From Candidatus Omnitrophota bacterium (GTDB lineage: Bacteria > Omnitrophota > Gorgyraeia > Gygaellales > Profunditerraquicolaceae), in contig JAQUPI010000008.1 in assembly GCA_028716705.1 (NCBI GenBank), forward strand, positions 1 through 49,441: 49,441 nucleotides of DNA, given 5' to 3'. The notes beneath the pieces are model-generated. The model ran no database searches, was not told the DNA's origin, and saw nothing but the letters and a program-made list of their open reading frames with translations. How positions within the stretch are numbered: position 1 is the stretch's first letter; each line of letters starts with the position of its first letter. The translations under genes were made by a program, and so were the position numbers. Below are positions 7,830 through 16,804 of the stretch, piece by piece.

Positions 7830-8640
7830 AAATATAAGGAAGCCCGCCGCGGCAGGCACATTTTATCCCTCATCAGCCGGCGCCCTGGAAAAACAGCTTG
7901 CCGGACTGATAAATAAAACCGCGGTTAAAACGCGGTGTATCGCCTGCATGCTGCCTCACGCCGGTTACGCCTATTCCGGAAAGGTCGCCGGCGAAACGCT
8001 TTCCAGGGTGGATATAAAGGATACAGTCATTCTTTTGGGCCCCAACCATACCGGATACGGCGCGGCGTACAGCTTAATGGCCGAGGGGGCCTGGCTGACC
8101 CCTTTAGGCAAAGTCAGGATAAACTCCGGTTTCGCTAAGGCGCTGCTGGAGCGTTCCAAATATCTCGCGGCCGATAACCAGGCCCACATACACGAGCACT
8201 CTCTGGAAGTTGAGCTTCCCTTCCTGCAATACTTAAAGCCCGATTTCCAGATCGTACCCATAACTTTTCTGGGGGATGATCCCGCGGTTTTAAAACAGAT
8301 CGGTAAAGATATAGCCGATACCGTCATCGGGCTCGGCTTAAAAGATTCCGCGCTCATCGCCGCCAGTTCCGACATGACCCATTACGAATCCCGGGAAGAA
8401 GCCGGAAGAAAAGACCGGGAAGCGATCAAGGCGGTGCTGGCTTTAGACGCGGATAAGCTGTTAAAAGATGTTTCGCGCCTGAATATTTCCATGTGCGGTT
8501 ATGCCGCCGCCGCGGCGATGATCTCAGCCGCGAAGGCGTTGGGCGCCAGATCGGGCAAATTAATAAAATACCAGACCAGCGGCGATGTAACAGGTGATTA
8601 CGAAAGCGTAGTCGGCTACGCCGGCCTAATAATAACCTAG
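7816..8640 (+). CDS. amrB: MEMO1-family protein (AmmeMemoRadiSam system protein B)
   Basis: The 274-residue protein matches the MEMO1/AmrB family: [18 protein letters not shown] near residues 44-61, [10 protein letters not shown] near 73-82, SSDMTHYE near 188-195 and [12 protein letters not shown] near 222-233. These carry the conserved His/Asp/Cys positions that in MEMO1 bind metal. The family resembles extradiol dioxygenases and often travels with AmmeMemo and radical SAM partners. A radical SAM protein of the related COG1313 type lies far away at 30567. The start overlaps the preceding gene by 14 bases. The final G of the TAG stop is the first base of a repeat A element. Confidence 0.87.
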   Translation: MENPENIRKPAAAGTFYPSSAGALEKQLAGLINKTAVKTRCIACMLPHAGYAYSGKVAGETLSRVDIKDTVILLGPNHTGYGAAYSLMAEGAWLTPLGKVRINSGFAKALLERSKYLAADNQAHIHEHSLEVELPFLQYLKPDFQIVPITFLGDDPAVLKQIGKDIADTVIGLGLKDSALIAASSDMTHYESREEAGRKDREAIKAVLALDADKLLKDVSRLNISMCGYAAAAAMISAAKALGARSGKLIKYQTSGDVTGDYESVVGYAGLIIT

Positions 8641-8697
8641 GGACACCCTTTTTGCCAATCGGGGGACACCCTTTTTGCCAAAGCTAAGGGTGTCCCC
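8640..8697 (+). repeat. Repeat A, copy 2, sharing a base with the amrB stop codon
   Basis: A complete 58-base repeat A copy. Its first G is the last base of the upstream TAG stop codon, and it ends 16 bases before the DUF1844 start. Confidence 0.9.
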
Positions 8698-8713
8698 AAA
8701 GAGAAAGAGCGCT

Positions 8714-9064
8714 ATGGACGATCAAAATAAGAACATCGACGAAAGCTGGAAGGAAGCCGCGGAAAAAGAGAAGAGGAACCTGGAGAAGGAAGGCAAACCC
8801 GTAATGCCCGAGCCGGATTTCAATTTTTTCATCACCACACTCTCGCTGCAGGCGTCGGTGGACCTGGGCGCGGTGCCAAACCCGGCGACCAATAAAACCG
8901 AGGAGAACCTGACCCAGGCAAAGTTCCTCATCGACACCTTAGGCATGTTAAAAGAGAAGACCAAGGGCAACTTGACCGCCGAAGAAAACCAGCTGCTGGA
9001 GAATGTCTTATACGAACTGAGGATGCAATACATCGCCAAAACCAAACCCGGAGGAATAAAATGA
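8714..9064 (+). CDS. DUF1844 domain protein
   Basis: A 116-residue cytoplasmic protein. The segment DFNFFITTLSLQASVDLGAV (about residues 35-54) followed by AKFLIDTLGMLKEKTKGNLT is the DUF1844 signature; function is unknown. I chose ATG 8714 with GAGAAAGAG upstream; an extended frame from TTG 8675 would start inside the repeat and is rejected. The stop overlaps the start of the Trm112-like gene (ATGA), so the pair is translationally coupled. Confidence 0.82.
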   Translation: MDDQNKNIDESWKEAAEKEKRNLEKEGKPVMPEPDFNFFITTLSLQASVDLGAVPNPATNKTEENLTQAKFLIDTLGMLKEKTKGNLTAEENQLLENVLYELRMQYIAKTKPGGIK

Positions 9065-9216
9065 TCGACAAAGAGCTGTTGGACATCCTGGCTTGCCCCG
9101 CGTGCAAGGGGGATGTGGAACTGAAGGATAACAAGATCGTCTGCAAAAAATGCTCCAAGAAATACCCCATCAAAGACGGTATCCCGATAATGCTCATAGA
9201 TGAAGCCGAAAATTAA
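9061..9216 (+). CDS. Trm112-family zinc-ribbon protein
   Basis: A 51-residue protein starting [20 protein letters not shown], with CPAC near residues 12-15 and CKKC near 28-31, then [11 protein letters not shown]. This is the Trm112/YcaR family pattern. Eukaryotic and archaeal members activate methyltransferases; bacterial members are small and mostly uncharacterised. GGAGG lies just upstream of the ATG. It overlaps DUF1844 by 4 bases and aroQ by 17 bases. Confidence 0.85.
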   Translation: MIDKELLDILACPACKGDVELKDNKIVCKKCSKKYPIKDGIPIMLIDEAEN

Positions 9217-9646
9217 AAAAATCCTCGTCATTCACGGCCCTAACCTGCATCTTCTCGGCCAGAGAGAGCCCGACGTCTACGGGCGCGTCACCCTGGAGCA
9301 GATAAACTCCGGCCTAAAGAAACTGGCCGCCAAAAAAAAGGCGCGCCTGGCGATCAAACAGTCTAACATCGAAGGCGAAATAGTGGACTTGATCGGGAAG
9401 ATGAAGGGCAGATTCGACGGCTTGCTCATAAACCCGGCTGCCTACACCCATACCAGCGTCGCCATAAGGGACGCCATCGCCGCCTCCGGCCTGCCCGCGG
9501 TCGAAGTCCACCTTTCCAATATCTACACCCGTGAGGAATTCAGGCAAAAATCCCTGATCAGCCCGGTAGCCAAAGGGACGATAATGGGTTTCGGGGGAAA
9601 AAGCTATGCCCTCGGCCTGGAAGCCTTAATGGACCTTTTGGGATAA
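9200..9646 (+). CDS. aroQ: Type II 3-dehydroquinate dehydratase
   Basis: The 148-residue enzyme removes water from 3-dehydroquinate in the shikimate pathway. Type II motifs are all present: [19 protein letters not shown] (residues about 10-28, with the catalytic Tyr), [30 protein letters not shown] (with the catalytic His) and [17 protein letters not shown]. Length is normal for the dodecameric family. It overlaps the Trm112-like gene by 17 bases. aroB of the same pathway is in the window at 26073 but not adjacent. Confidence 0.94.
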   Translation: MKPKIKKILVIHGPNLHLLGQREPDVYGRVTLEQINSGLKKLAAKKKARLAIKQSNIEGEIVDLIGKMKGRFDGLLINPAAYTHTSVAIRDAIAASGLPAVEVHLSNIYTREEFRQKSLISPVAKGTIMGFGGKSYALGLEALMDLLG

Positions 9647-9651
9647 CGCCT

Positions 9652-10716
9652 ATGGGCCGCCTGAATAAAATATCCGCCAGGCTGGAAAAGGCCCCCTTCG
9701 ACGGACTGCTCATATCCTCGCCGGCGAATATATCCTACCTCTTGGGCTTTACCGCCCGCGACGCTTACCTGCTTTTATCCAAAAGAACAGCGGTATACTT
9801 CACTGATTCAAGATACTCTGAAGAAGCAAGGCAGCCCCTGCGGGGGCTGGCCTCTTTACGCCAGATCACCGGCCAGGCATTCAAAGATATAGCCGATACC
9901 TGCGCCTCCCTAAAGCTCAAGCGCGTCGCCTTCGAGGAAAGATGCCTGCCCTTTGCCCGCTATAAGCTCCTGAAAACAGAACTGCGCCGCGCCAATAAAG
10001 GCGCGCTTATCCCCTCTTACGGGCTGATCGAAGAATCGCGCATGGTCAAAGAACCCGAAGAGATAGAGCATATCCGCAAAGCCCTGAAGATCACCCTTAA
10101 AGCCCTGGATTTTATACGCGGTTTTATCCGTCCCGGGATAACCGAGCTCGATCTCGCCGGTGAATTGGAGCGTTTTATCAGGCAAGCCGGAGGCCGCGGC
10201 CCGGCTTTTGACATCATAGTGGCCTTTGGCCCCAACTCCAGCCGGCCTCATCATCTAACCGGATCGAGGAAGCTTAAAAAGAACGAACCGGCCCTGATCG
10301 ACCTGGGAGTCGACTATAACGGCTATAAATCCGACTTGACAAGGGTTTTCTTTTTGGGTAAAATGAGCGTTACTGCCAAAAGAATATACGATACAGTGCG
10401 CCGGGCTCAGGAAAATGCGATAGAACGGATTCAGCCTGCCGTAGAAGCAGGCAGTATCGATGCGGCTGCCCGCCAATATATTACGCAAAAAGGATATGGC
10501 GGGTTTTTTGGTCATAACACCGGCCACGGCGTAGGGCTGGAGATCCATGAAGAGCCCAAAATTTCCCGGGGCTCGAAAACCAGAATAAAACCCGGGATGG
10601 TTTTTACGGTCGAACCCGGCATCTACCTTCCCGGAAAATTCGGCATAAGATTGGAAGAGATGGTTTTAACGACAGAGAAAGGATGTGAGGTAATCAGTGG
10701 CGCTCTCAATAAATGA
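9652..10716 (+). CDS. pepP: Xaa-Pro aminopeptidase (M24 family)
   Basis: A 354-residue M24 'pita-bread' metallopeptidase with an N-terminal creatinase-like domain (about 1-125) and a catalytic domain (about 130-354). The five metal ligands are visible: Asp in LGVDYNGYKSDLTRVF (two Asp), His in GHNTGHGVGLEIHEEP, Glu in FTVEPGIY and Glu in GIRLEEMVL. It trims N-terminal residues preceding proline. It lies 5 bases after aroQ and overlaps efp by 20 bases. The pepP-efp-accBC order is common in bacteria. Confidence 0.9.
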   Translation: MGRLNKISARLEKAPFDGLLISSPANISYLLGFTARDAYLLLSKRTAVYFTDSRYSEEARQPLRGLASLRQITGQAFKDIADTCASLKLKRVAFEERCLPFARYKLLKTELRRANKGALIPSYGLIEESRMVKEPEEIEHIRKALKITLKALDFIRGFIRPGITELDLAGELERFIRQAGGRGPAFDIIVAFGPNSSRPHHLTGSRKLKKNEPALIDLGVDYNGYKSDLTRVFFLGKMSVTAKRIYDTVRRAQENAIERIQPAVEAGSIDAAARQYITQKGYGGFFGHNTGHGVGLEIHEEPKISRGSKTRIKPGMVFTVEPGIYLPGKFGIRLEEMVLTTEKGCEVISGALNK

Positions 10717-11260
10717 CGTAAAATCCGGTTTGACCATACTGGTTGACGATATAGTGTATCTGGTCATAGACACCCAGCATGTAAAGCCCGGCAAGGGCGC
10801 GGCTTTCGTGCGCGCGAAGCTGAGGAACATGAAGAACGGCAACGTGCAGGAAAAAACCTTTCGCGGCGACGAAAAGATAGACGCCGCCTACGTAGACGAA
10901 CGTAAGCTGCAGTACCAGTACTCCTCAGGGGGTATGTACCATTTTATGGACCAGGACAATTTCGAGGAGATCGCCGTTAACGAAGAAGCCCTCGGCGATA
11001 AAAAGAAGTTCCTCAAAGACAACCTCGAGGTCTTGGGTTATTTCTACAAAAACGACACCTTGAACATAAATTTGCCCAATTTTATAGAGTTCACCATCAC
11101 GCATACTGAGCCAGGGATAAAAGGGGATACGGCGAAGAGCGGCACAAAACCGGCCACCATCGAGAGCGGAGCGGTCATTCAGGTGCCCCTTTTTATAAAT
11201 ACCGGTGATAAAATAAAGGTGGATACCCGCACAGGGGACTATATCGAAAGGGCGTATTAA
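10697..11260 (+). CDS. efp: Translation elongation factor P
   Basis: A 187-residue EF-P with three beta-barrel domains. It promotes peptide bond formation at polyproline stretches. The modification loop HVKPGKGAAFVRAKLR places the conserved Lys at residue 33, and the ending GDKIKVDTRTGDYIERAY is typical. The GTG start at 10697 lies inside pepP and the stop overlaps the accB start by one base (TAATG). No modification enzymes (epmA/epmB type) are in the window. Confidence 0.95.
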   Translation: MALSINDVKSGLTILVDDIVYLVIDTQHVKPGKGAAFVRAKLRNMKNGNVQEKTFRGDEKIDAAYVDERKLQYQYSSGGMYHFMDQDNFEEIAVNEEALGDKKKFLKDNLEVLGYFYKNDTLNINLPNFIEFTITHTEPGIKGDTAKSGTKPATIESGAVIQVPLFINTGDKIKVDTRTGDYIERAY

Positions 11261-11718
11261 TGAATATCAAAGAGATCAAGGAAATGATCACCCTTATGAA
11301 TGAAAACGGGCTCATGGAACTGGAGATCGAAAAAGACGGGACGCGTATCAGGTTAAAGAAGACCGGATCCGGAGGGGAATCAGCGGCCCCCGGCGCCATA
11401 CTCTTCGAAAAGACCAGCCTGCCGCGAGCGCAAGCCCCCGCAGCTGCCGAAGAGGCGGCGGAAAAACCCGAAGGGAAATCAGTAGAGATAAAAGCGCCTA
11501 TGGTCGGGACTTTTTACCGCGCGCCGTCCCCGGATTCGCCTCCATACGTTGAGTCAGGCCAGATAATCGACCCGGGGCAGGTAATTTGCATCATCGAAGC
11601 GATGAAATTGATGAACGAGATCAAATCCGAGATCAAAGGCAAGGTCCTGGATATCCTGGTGGATAATACGGAGCCCGTGGAGTTCGGGCAGCCGATGTTT
11701 CTTATAGAACCTTTATAG
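11260..11718 (+). CDS. accB: Biotin carboxyl carrier protein of acetyl-CoA carboxylase
   Basis: The 152-residue protein has an N-terminal helical region (1-37), an Ala/Glu-rich linker and a C-terminal biotinyl domain (about 75-152). The biotinylated Lys is residue 116 in [11 protein letters not shown]. It carries CO2 between biotin carboxylase and carboxyltransferase in fatty acid synthesis. The start overlaps the efp stop by one base and accC follows 13 bases later. Confidence 0.95.
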   Translation: MNIKEIKEMITLMNENGLMELEIEKDGTRIRLKKTGSGGESAAPGAILFEKTSLPRAQAPAAAEEAAEKPEGKSVEIKAPMVGTFYRAPSPDSPPYVESGQIIDPGQVICIIEAMKLMNEIKSEIKGKVLDILVDNTEPVEFGQPMFLIEPL

Positions 11719-11731
11719 AGATTACCCCGAG

Positions 11732-13084
11732 ATGTTCTCTAAAATTCTCATCGCAAATAGGGGCGAGATCGCCCTTCGCATAATACGCGCCTGCAAGGAA
11801 TTAGGCATCCGCACCGTCGCGGTTTACTCCGAGGCGGACAAGAACTCACTGCACACCCGTTTCGCTGACGAGGCCATCTGCATAGGCAAGGCCGCCAGCA
11901 GCAGCAGCTACCTGAACATCCCCGCCATCATCAGCGCCGCCGAAATAACCGACGTGGACGCGATACACCCCGGATACGGATTTCTCGCTGAAAACCCCCA
12001 TTTTGCCGACATATGCGAATCCTGCCAGATCACCTTCATCGGCCCCACTCCGGATAACATCCGCCTGATGGGCGATAAGATGGCCGCGCGCTCCAATATG
12101 CAAAAGGCCGGGCTGCCGATAGTGCCCGGAAGCATCTGTGTCGTCAAAAACAAGGAAGAAGCCCTGAAGACCGCCAAGAGGATCACGTATCCCGTGATCA
12201 TCAAAGCCGCGGCAGGGGGCGGGGGCAGAGGCATGCGCGTGGCGCATAACGATATCAGCCTGGTAAGCGGGCTGATGACCGCGCAGGCGGAAGCCGAGGC
12301 AAGTTTCGGCAACCCCAATGTCTACATCGAAAAATACGTTGAAAAACCCCGCCACATAGAGATACAGATCCTGGCGGATAAATACGGCAGGGTGCTGCAT
12401 TTAGGCGAGAGGGACTGCAGCATCCAAAGGAGGCACCAGAAATTACTCGAGGAATCCCCGTCTTCGGTAGTGGACAACAAGCTCCGCCGCCGGCTGGGGG
12501 AACTCGCGGTAAAAGGCGCCAGGTCCATAAACTATGTCGGCGTGGGCACCATAGAATTCCTTTTGGATAAAGACAGCGATTTTTATTTCATGGAGATGAA
12601 CACCCGCATCCAGGTGGAACACCCCGTTACCGAGATGATCACCGGCCTTGACCTCGTCAAAGAGCAGATCCGCGTGGCGGCCGGCGAAAGGATACACCTC
12701 CAGCAGGAAGATATCCAATTCAGGGGCGCGGCGATCGAATGCCGTATCAACGCCGAGGACTATGAGAATAATTTCATGCCCTGCCCGGGAAAGATAGAAT
12801 CGGTCATCTTGCCCGGAGGCCCCGGCGTGCGCGTGGATACGCATATTTATTCCGGCTACGAGATACCGACTTTTTACGATTCCCTTTTGGCTAAACTCAT
12901 CGCTTACGCCCCTACGCGCGAACAGGCGATACGCGTAATGCGGCGGGCGCTTTCTGAATTCCACATCTCACCCATAAAGACGACCATCCCCTTTCATTTA
13001 AGGCTGCTGGAAAACCCCTTATTCTTGAAAGGCGACATATCCACCCATTTTGTGCAGGATATGCTTAAATCACCGGAGGAATAA
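11732..13084 (+). CDS. accC: Biotin carboxylase subunit of acetyl-CoA carboxylase
   Basis: A full-length 450-residue biotin carboxylase: N-terminal [23 protein letters not shown]-grasp glycine loop [13 protein letters not shown] near residues 159-171, and the catalytic [18 protein letters not shown] near 287-304. It carboxylates the AccB biotin using ATP and bicarbonate. It forms an operon with accB; the carboxyltransferase genes accA/accD are not in the window. The stop is 1 base before the Asp23 gene start. Confidence 0.96.
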   Translation: MFSKILIANRGEIALRIIRACKELGIRTVAVYSEADKNSLHTRFADEAICIGKAASSSSYLNIPAIISAAEITDVDAIHPGYGFLAENPHFADICESCQITFIGPTPDNIRLMGDKMAARSNMQKAGLPIVPGSICVVKNKEEALKTAKRITYPVIIKAAAGGGGRGMRVAHNDISLVSGLMTAQAEAEASFGNPNVYIEKYVEKPRHIEIQILADKYGRVLHLGERDCSIQRRHQKLLEESPSSVVDNKLRRRLGELAVKGARSINYVGVGTIEFLLDKDSDFYFMEMNTRIQVEHPVTEMITGLDLVKEQIRVAAGERIHLQQEDIQFRGAAIECRINAEDYENNFMPCPGKIESVILPGGPGVRVDTHIYSGYEIPTFYDSLLAKLIAYAPTREQAIRVMRRALSEFHISPIKTTIPFHLRLLENPLFLKGDISTHFVQDMLKSPEE

Positions 13085-13085
13085 A

Positions 13086-13436
13086 ATGCGCGGCGAAGAA
13101 TCTCAAACCGATTTGGGTAATATAAGGATACATAAGAATGTAATAGCTTCGGTTGCCTCCATCGCGGCCACCGAGATCCAGGGCGTAAAACGCATCGGCG
13201 GGGATCTCAGGAGCGGCATCTTTGAGTTGATCGGGAAAAAAACCCTATCCGCGATAAAAGTGGATATCGATAAGAACGACGAGATCAGGCTGGAAGTGCC
13301 GCTGGTCATAAAATACGGCTCCAACATCCCTGATATCGCCAACAAGGTCCAGGAGAGCATCCGCGAGGCCCTTGAAAAGATGACTAATCTCTCCATAAAA
13401 TACATAAACGTAAACGTGCAAAGCATCGAAAAATAG
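13086..13436 (+). CDS. Asp23/Gls24 family envelope stress protein
   Basis: A 116-residue Asp23 (DUF322) protein with DLGNIRIHKNVIASVASIAA (residues 9-28) followed by EIQGVKRI and the closing ALEKMTNLSIKYINVNVQSI. In Firmicutes, Asp23 is tied to the membrane by AmaP; an AmaP-like gene follows here. ATG 13086 is preferred over an upstream ATG at 13050 inside accC because the protein then begins at the family N-terminus. The TAG stop shares its last G with the first base of repeat B. Confidence 0.87.
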   Translation: MRGEESQTDLGNIRIHKNVIASVASIAATEIQGVKRIGGDLRSGIFELIGKKTLSAIKVDIDKNDEIRLEVPLVIKYGSNIPDIANKVQESIREALEKMTNLSIKYINVNVQSIEK

Positions 13437-13500
13437 CAGGGACGCTCCCTCGGCTTATAACTTTATATTACCCAATGAATTATAAACACTCATTTTCCGG
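13436..13500 (+). repeat. Repeat B, copy 2
   Basis: A 65-base element from GCAGGGACGCTCCCT to CTCATTTTCCGG, with paired TTATAA motifs in the middle. Its first G is the last base of the Asp23 stop codon. Confidence 0.82.
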
Positions 13501-13534
13501 AGCATTTTAATCTCATACTAAAAGGAGAAAAAAC

Positions 13535-14146
13535 ATGCGCGTATTTACAGTCCTGGGGATTTTATTCTATGCCATAGTCCTCATCCTTATCGGAATGGTA
13601 CTCATTGTCTTCTCCCTGAATTTCCTTCAGCCGCAGGATATCACCAATCTTCTGGTATACCTGCAGTTCAACACTAATTCCCGGATCATCGTCGGGCTAT
13701 CGGGTATCCTGCTGATCACGATCAGTTTTTCATTCGCCCAGCTCCTTCTCGGGAGGTTCCAGAAGGAAAGGAACATCGCCTTTACCACCGCCTCCGGGGA
13801 AGTGACTATCGCCCTTTCCGCCGTGGAGGACCTCATCAAGCGCCTGGCCGGGGTCATCCCTGAAATAAAAGAGCTCAGGCCGGACGTGATCGCGACCAAA
13901 AAAGGCATCATAGTAGATATCAGGGTCGCTTTAAAGTCAGAGGCGAATATACCGGAACTTACCGGCCGGCTGCAGGAGATAACCCGGTCAAAGATCCAGG
14001 AGATACTCGGCATCGAAGAGCAGATAATCACCAAGATCCATGTCGTAAAAATCATCTCGCATCACGATATAGATAAAAAGAAAAGGGAACAACCCGAAAA
14101 AGAGGAACCAACGATCCCTTTCGGCGGCTACGGAAGACTAATATAA
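13535..14146 (+). CDS. amaP: AmaP-like alkaline shock response membrane anchor
   Basis: The 203-residue protein has two N-terminal membrane helices (about residues 5-30 and 52-74) and a cytoplasmic Asp23-like domain (about 85-175, GEVTIALSAVEDLIKRLAG), ending in a charged tail. It should tether the Asp23 protein encoded just upstream to the membrane. AAAGGAG precedes the ATG. Repeat B separates it from the Asp23 gene and a pair of C repeats follows the stop. Confidence 0.8.
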   Translation: MRVFTVLGILFYAIVLILIGMVLIVFSLNFLQPQDITNLLVYLQFNTNSRIIVGLSGILLITISFSFAQLLLGRFQKERNIAFTTASGEVTIALSAVEDLIKRLAGVIPEIKELRPDVIATKKGIIVDIRVALKSEANIPELTGRLQEITRSKIQEILGIEEQIITKIHVVKIISHHDIDKKKREQPEKEEPTIPFGGYGRLI

Positions 14147-14148
14147 AT

Positions 14149-14193
14149 ATAGGGACAGCGCCCTATTTAAAATATAGGGACAGCGCCCTATTA
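14149..14193 (+). repeat. Repeat C pair
   Basis: Two tandem copies of the palindrome ATAGGGACAGCGCCCTATT, at about 14149-14168 and 14173-14193, separated by a few A/T bases. AATAGGG pairs with CCCTATT. The same paired arrangement occurs twice upstream of crcB. Confidence 0.85.
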
Positions 14194-14218
14194 GATACAA
14201 TAAAGGAGGATTAATAAA

Positions 14219-15250
14219 ATGGCTAAAATTGGGATTCTTACTGGAGGAGGCGATTGTCCGGGCTTAAATCCCGTGATCAGAGCGGTCGTAAGAAAAGGCA
14301 TCAATGAAGGTTATGAGATCGTAGGCATAAAGAACGGTTGGAAAGGGCTGATCGAAGACGATCTGATCAAGCTGGACCTGTTCAGCGTCTCTGGTATCCT
14401 GCCTAAAGGCGGGACCATCCTGGGCACCAGCCGCACCAATCCTTACAAAAAAGAAGGCGACCTTCAAAAATTAAAGGACAATTACAAGAAGACCGGCCTC
14501 GACGCGTTGATCGCCGTCGGAGGAGAAGATACCCTGGGAGTCGCCTCGAAATTGATAAAAGACGGGGTCGCCAATGTCGTCGGCGTTCCCAAGACCATCG
14601 ATAACGACCTTTCCGCGACCGATTATACATTCGGTTTCGACACAGCGTTAAATACCGCCATGGAATGCATCGACAAGCTGCATACCACGGCGGAGAGCCA
14701 TCACCGCATCATCGTCGTGGAAGTAATGGGCAGGCACGCCGGATGGATCGCCATTGAGGCGGGCATAGCCGGTGGGGCGGACGTGATCCACATCCCCGAG
14801 ATCCCCATCGACATCGAGGAGACCTGCAGCGTCATAAAAAAGAGGCACAGCCGCGGAAAGACTTTCAGCATCGTCGTTGTCGCCGAAGGCGCCAAATTCA
14901 AAGAAGGCCAGATGGTCCTTCAGGAGGAGAAACTGGATTCCTTCGGCCATGTCCGATTGGGAGGGATCGGCGATAAACTCGGCGAAGAGATAGAAAAAAG
15001 AACAGGGTTCGAGACCAGAGTAAGCGTCCTCGGACACATACAAAGAGGAGGCACCCCCACAGCCTTCGACCGGATCCTCGGCACGCGCTTTGGAGTCAAA
15101 GCGGTGGAATTGGTAAAGGACAAGAAATTCGGGAGGATGGTCGCCCTTACCGGCAACAAGATCGTCGATGTGCCCATAGAAGAGGCCGTTAAGGAATTAA
15201 AAACCGTGGATATGGAACTTTACGAGATCGCTAAAGTATTTTTTGGGTAA
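14219..15250 (+). CDS. pfp: Phosphofructokinase, PPi-dependent by motif
   Basis: A 343-residue group A phosphofructokinase with ILTGGGDCPGLNPVIRA at the N-terminus. The phosphoryl-donor motifs are GGEDT at 101-105, with Asp104 where ATP enzymes have Gly, and PKTIDND at 124-130, with Lys125 where ATP enzymes have Gly. Both are the established marks of pyrophosphate-dependent or mixed-group enzymes. It would interconvert fructose 6-phosphate and fructose 1,6-bisphosphate reversibly, and such enzymes can also act on sedoheptulose 7-phosphate, the substrate of the gmhA product encoded next. AAAGGAGG precedes the ATG. Confidence 0.88.
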   Translation: MAKIGILTGGGDCPGLNPVIRAVVRKGINEGYEIVGIKNGWKGLIEDDLIKLDLFSVSGILPKGGTILGTSRTNPYKKEGDLQKLKDNYKKTGLDALIAVGGEDTLGVASKLIKDGVANVVGVPKTIDNDLSATDYTFGFDTALNTAMECIDKLHTTAESHHRIIVVEVMGRHAGWIAIEAGIAGGADVIHIPEIPIDIEETCSVIKKRHSRGKTFSIVVVAEGAKFKEGQMVLQEEKLDSFGHVRLGGIGDKLGEEIEKRTGFETRVSVLGHIQRGGTPTAFDRILGTRFGVKAVELVKDKKFGRMVALTGNKIVDVPIEEAVKELKTVDMELYEIAKVFFG

Positions 15251-15265
15251 AACCAAGGTAAAAAA

Positions 15266-15835
15266 ATGAGAGACAGAATAAAGGACATTTTACTGGAGAG
15301 CATTCAGGTAAAAGAAGAATTACTGCGCTCGTCGGTAGGGATCATCAAGGAGATATCCGACATCATGATCGACAGCCTCAAGAAGAACGGCAAAGTCATC
15401 CTTTTCGGCAACGGAGGCTCAGCCAGCGACAGCCAGCATATCGCCGCGGAACTTGTGGGCAGGTTCAAAAGGGACAGAAACGGCCTGGCGGCCATCGCCT
15501 TGACCACGAATACCTCCATATTGACCGCTGTCGCCAATGACTACGGCTATGAGCAGGTATTCGCCAAGCAGATAGAAGCCCTCGGCTGCAGGAACGACAT
15601 AGCCATAGGGATATCTACCAGCGGCAAGGCGAAAAATGTCCTCGCCGGATTCAAGCAGGCAAAGAAGATGGGGATAAAAACCGTCGCCCTTACCGGCGCC
15701 GACGGCGGAGAGTTAGTCAAGATCGCGGACGTGGCCCTCGTGGTCCCGTCTTCCATCACCGCGCGGATACAGGAATCCCACATCACCATCGGGCACATAA
15801 TATGCGAGTTAGTGGAACAGGCTTTCTCTCAGTAA
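15266..15835 (+). CDS. gmhA: Sedoheptulose-7-phosphate isomerase
   Basis: A 189-residue SIS-domain protein with FGNGGSASDSQHIAAELVGRF (about residues 48-67), GISTSGKAKNVL (about 117-128) and the C-terminal ITARIQESHITIGHIICELVE, where Glu and His are the GmhA catalytic and zinc residues. It makes D-glycero-manno-heptose 7-phosphate for LPS inner core. The next gene encodes the adenylyltransferase of the same pathway. A stretch starting 2 bases after the stop, AAACGGGGTCAGAATTATTT, recurs at 40317. Confidence 0.93.
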   Translation: MRDRIKDILLESIQVKEELLRSSVGIIKEISDIMIDSLKKNGKVILFGNGGSASDSQHIAAELVGRFKRDRNGLAAIALTTNTSILTAVANDYGYEQVFAKQIEALGCRNDIAIGISTSGKAKNVLAGFKQAKKMGIKTVALTGADGGELVKIADVALVVPSSITARIQESHITIGHIICELVEQAFSQ

Positions 15836-15858
15836 AAACGGGGTCAGAATTATTTTTT
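15836..15858 (+). repeat. Repeat F, copy 1
   Basis: ACGGGGTCAGAATTATTTT directly follows the gmhA stop, and a near copy (ACGGGGCCAGAATTATTTT) directly follows the DUF190 stop at 40313. Only two copies are seen, so this is a weak repeat call. Confidence 0.45.
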
Positions 15859-15862
15859 TCAA

Positions 15863-16348
15863 ATGCGCCTACTGAATGAGAAGATAATCGGACCAGCCGG
15901 GCTTAAGAGGATTATTCCCCGTTTAAAGGCGAAGGGCAAGAAGATCGTATTCACAAACGGGTGTTTCGACCTTTTGCATTACGGGCACGTCAAGTACCTC
16001 CAGGACGCCAAAAAGCTGGGAGACATCCTTGTTGTGGGCGTTAACAGCGACGCCTCCGTGAGGAGAATAAAAGGCAAACCTCGCCCGGTAGTAAACGAAA
16101 GGGACAGGCAGAAGGTCCTCGCGGCCCTGGAAAGCGTAGACTACGCGGTTATCTTCGGCGAAGATACGCCGCTTAAATTAATTATAACCGTCGATCCGGA
16201 TATCCTGGTAAAAGGCTCCGACTGGAGCGCGGATAAGATCGTCGGCGCGGATTTTGTGAAAAGCCGCGGTGGGAGCGTCAAGGCGATAAAATTCATAAAA
16301 GGCCGTTCGACCTCAGCGCTGATCAAAAAAATTGCGAAAAAATCCTAA
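15863..16348 (+). CDS. rfaE2: D-glycero-beta-D-manno-heptose 1-phosphate adenylyltransferase (HldE C-terminal type)
   Basis: A 161-residue cytidylyltransferase-fold enzyme with TNGCFDLLHYGHVKYLQDAK (the HxGH nucleotide-binding motif, about residues 31-50), VVGVNSDASVRRIKG and GRSTSALI near the C-terminus. It forms ADP-heptose for LPS core and is here separate from the HldE kinase half, which is not in the window. No clear ribosome binding site precedes the ATG, which sits 4 bases after repeat F. It overlaps the ThiD2-like gene by 17 bases. Confidence 0.92.
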   Translation: MRLLNEKIIGPAGLKRIIPRLKAKGKKIVFTNGCFDLLHYGHVKYLQDAKKLGDILVVGVNSDASVRRIKGKPRPVVNERDRQKVLAALESVDYAVIFGEDTPLKLIITVDPDILVKGSDWSADKIVGADFVKSRGGSVKAIKFIKGRSTSALIKKIAKKS

Positions 16349-16748
16349 GCCTGTTTACAGGATCATCGATGCCAACATCAACCGCGCCAAAGAAGGCCTG
16401 CGCGTCTGCGAAGAAATAACCCGGTTCATCCTTAACGACCGCGCCTTGACCCGCGGTTTAAAAGGCATAAGGCATAGCCTGGATATCCTGATAAAGCGCC
16501 TCCCCGGTAAAAAAGAGCTGTTACAGGAAAGAGAAAGCTCGCGGGATGTGGGAAGGAAAATTTACAAGAATGAATTAAAAAGAAACGGCATCCAAGACAT
16601 CTTTTTCGCCAACATCCAACGGGTAAAAGAATCGATCAGGGTCATGGAAGAATTCACCAAACTTATAAACAAAGGCCTTGCCGTTAAGTTCAAAGAATTA
16701 CGCTACGAAGTTTACATCCTTGAAAAAAAAGTAGGGACACCCTTTTAG
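16332..16748 (+). CDS. Stand-alone ThiD2-like protein (ThiE N-terminal-associated domain)
   Basis: A 138-residue helical protein with YRIIDANINRAKEGLRVCEE (about residues 9-28), ESSRDVGRKIY and NIQRVKESIRVMEEFTKL. This is the pattern of the extra N-terminal domain found on some ThiE thiamine-phosphate synthases (ThiD2 type). The ThiE part is missing, but thiC lies directly downstream, which supports a thiamine-pathway role. Oddity: the last five codons (VGTPF with the TAG stop) are read from repeat A, so the native C-terminus may have been replaced. The family call is from memory and moderate. Confidence 0.65.
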   Translation: MRKNPKPVYRIIDANINRAKEGLRVCEEITRFILNDRALTRGLKGIRHSLDILIKRLPGKKELLQERESSRDVGRKIYKNELKRNGIQDIFFANIQRVKESIRVMEEFTKLINKGLAVKFKELRYEVYILEKKVGTPF

Positions 16749-16791
16749 CCAAAGCAGGGACACCCTTTTTGGTAAAGCTAAGGGTGCCCCC
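16734..16791 (+). repeat. Repeat A, copy 3, diverged and supplying a stop codon
   Basis: A diverged 58-base repeat A with half-units GGGACACCCTTTTAGCC and GGGACACCCTTTTTGGT and an AAGGGTGCCCCC closing arm. The T-to-A change in the first half-unit creates the TAG at 16746-16748 that ends the ThiD2-like frame. Confidence 0.85.
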
Positions 16792-16804
16792 TTTAAGGTA
16801 ATAA

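Noticed and set aside
8675-8713. TTG start for DUF1844 protein at 8675
   Set aside because: The first 13 codons would be encoded by repeat A; ATG 8714 fits the family length.
16734-16804. TPP riboswitch upstream of thiC
   Set aside because: No CUGAGA-type conserved core is present; the gap contains only repeat A and a ribosome binding site.
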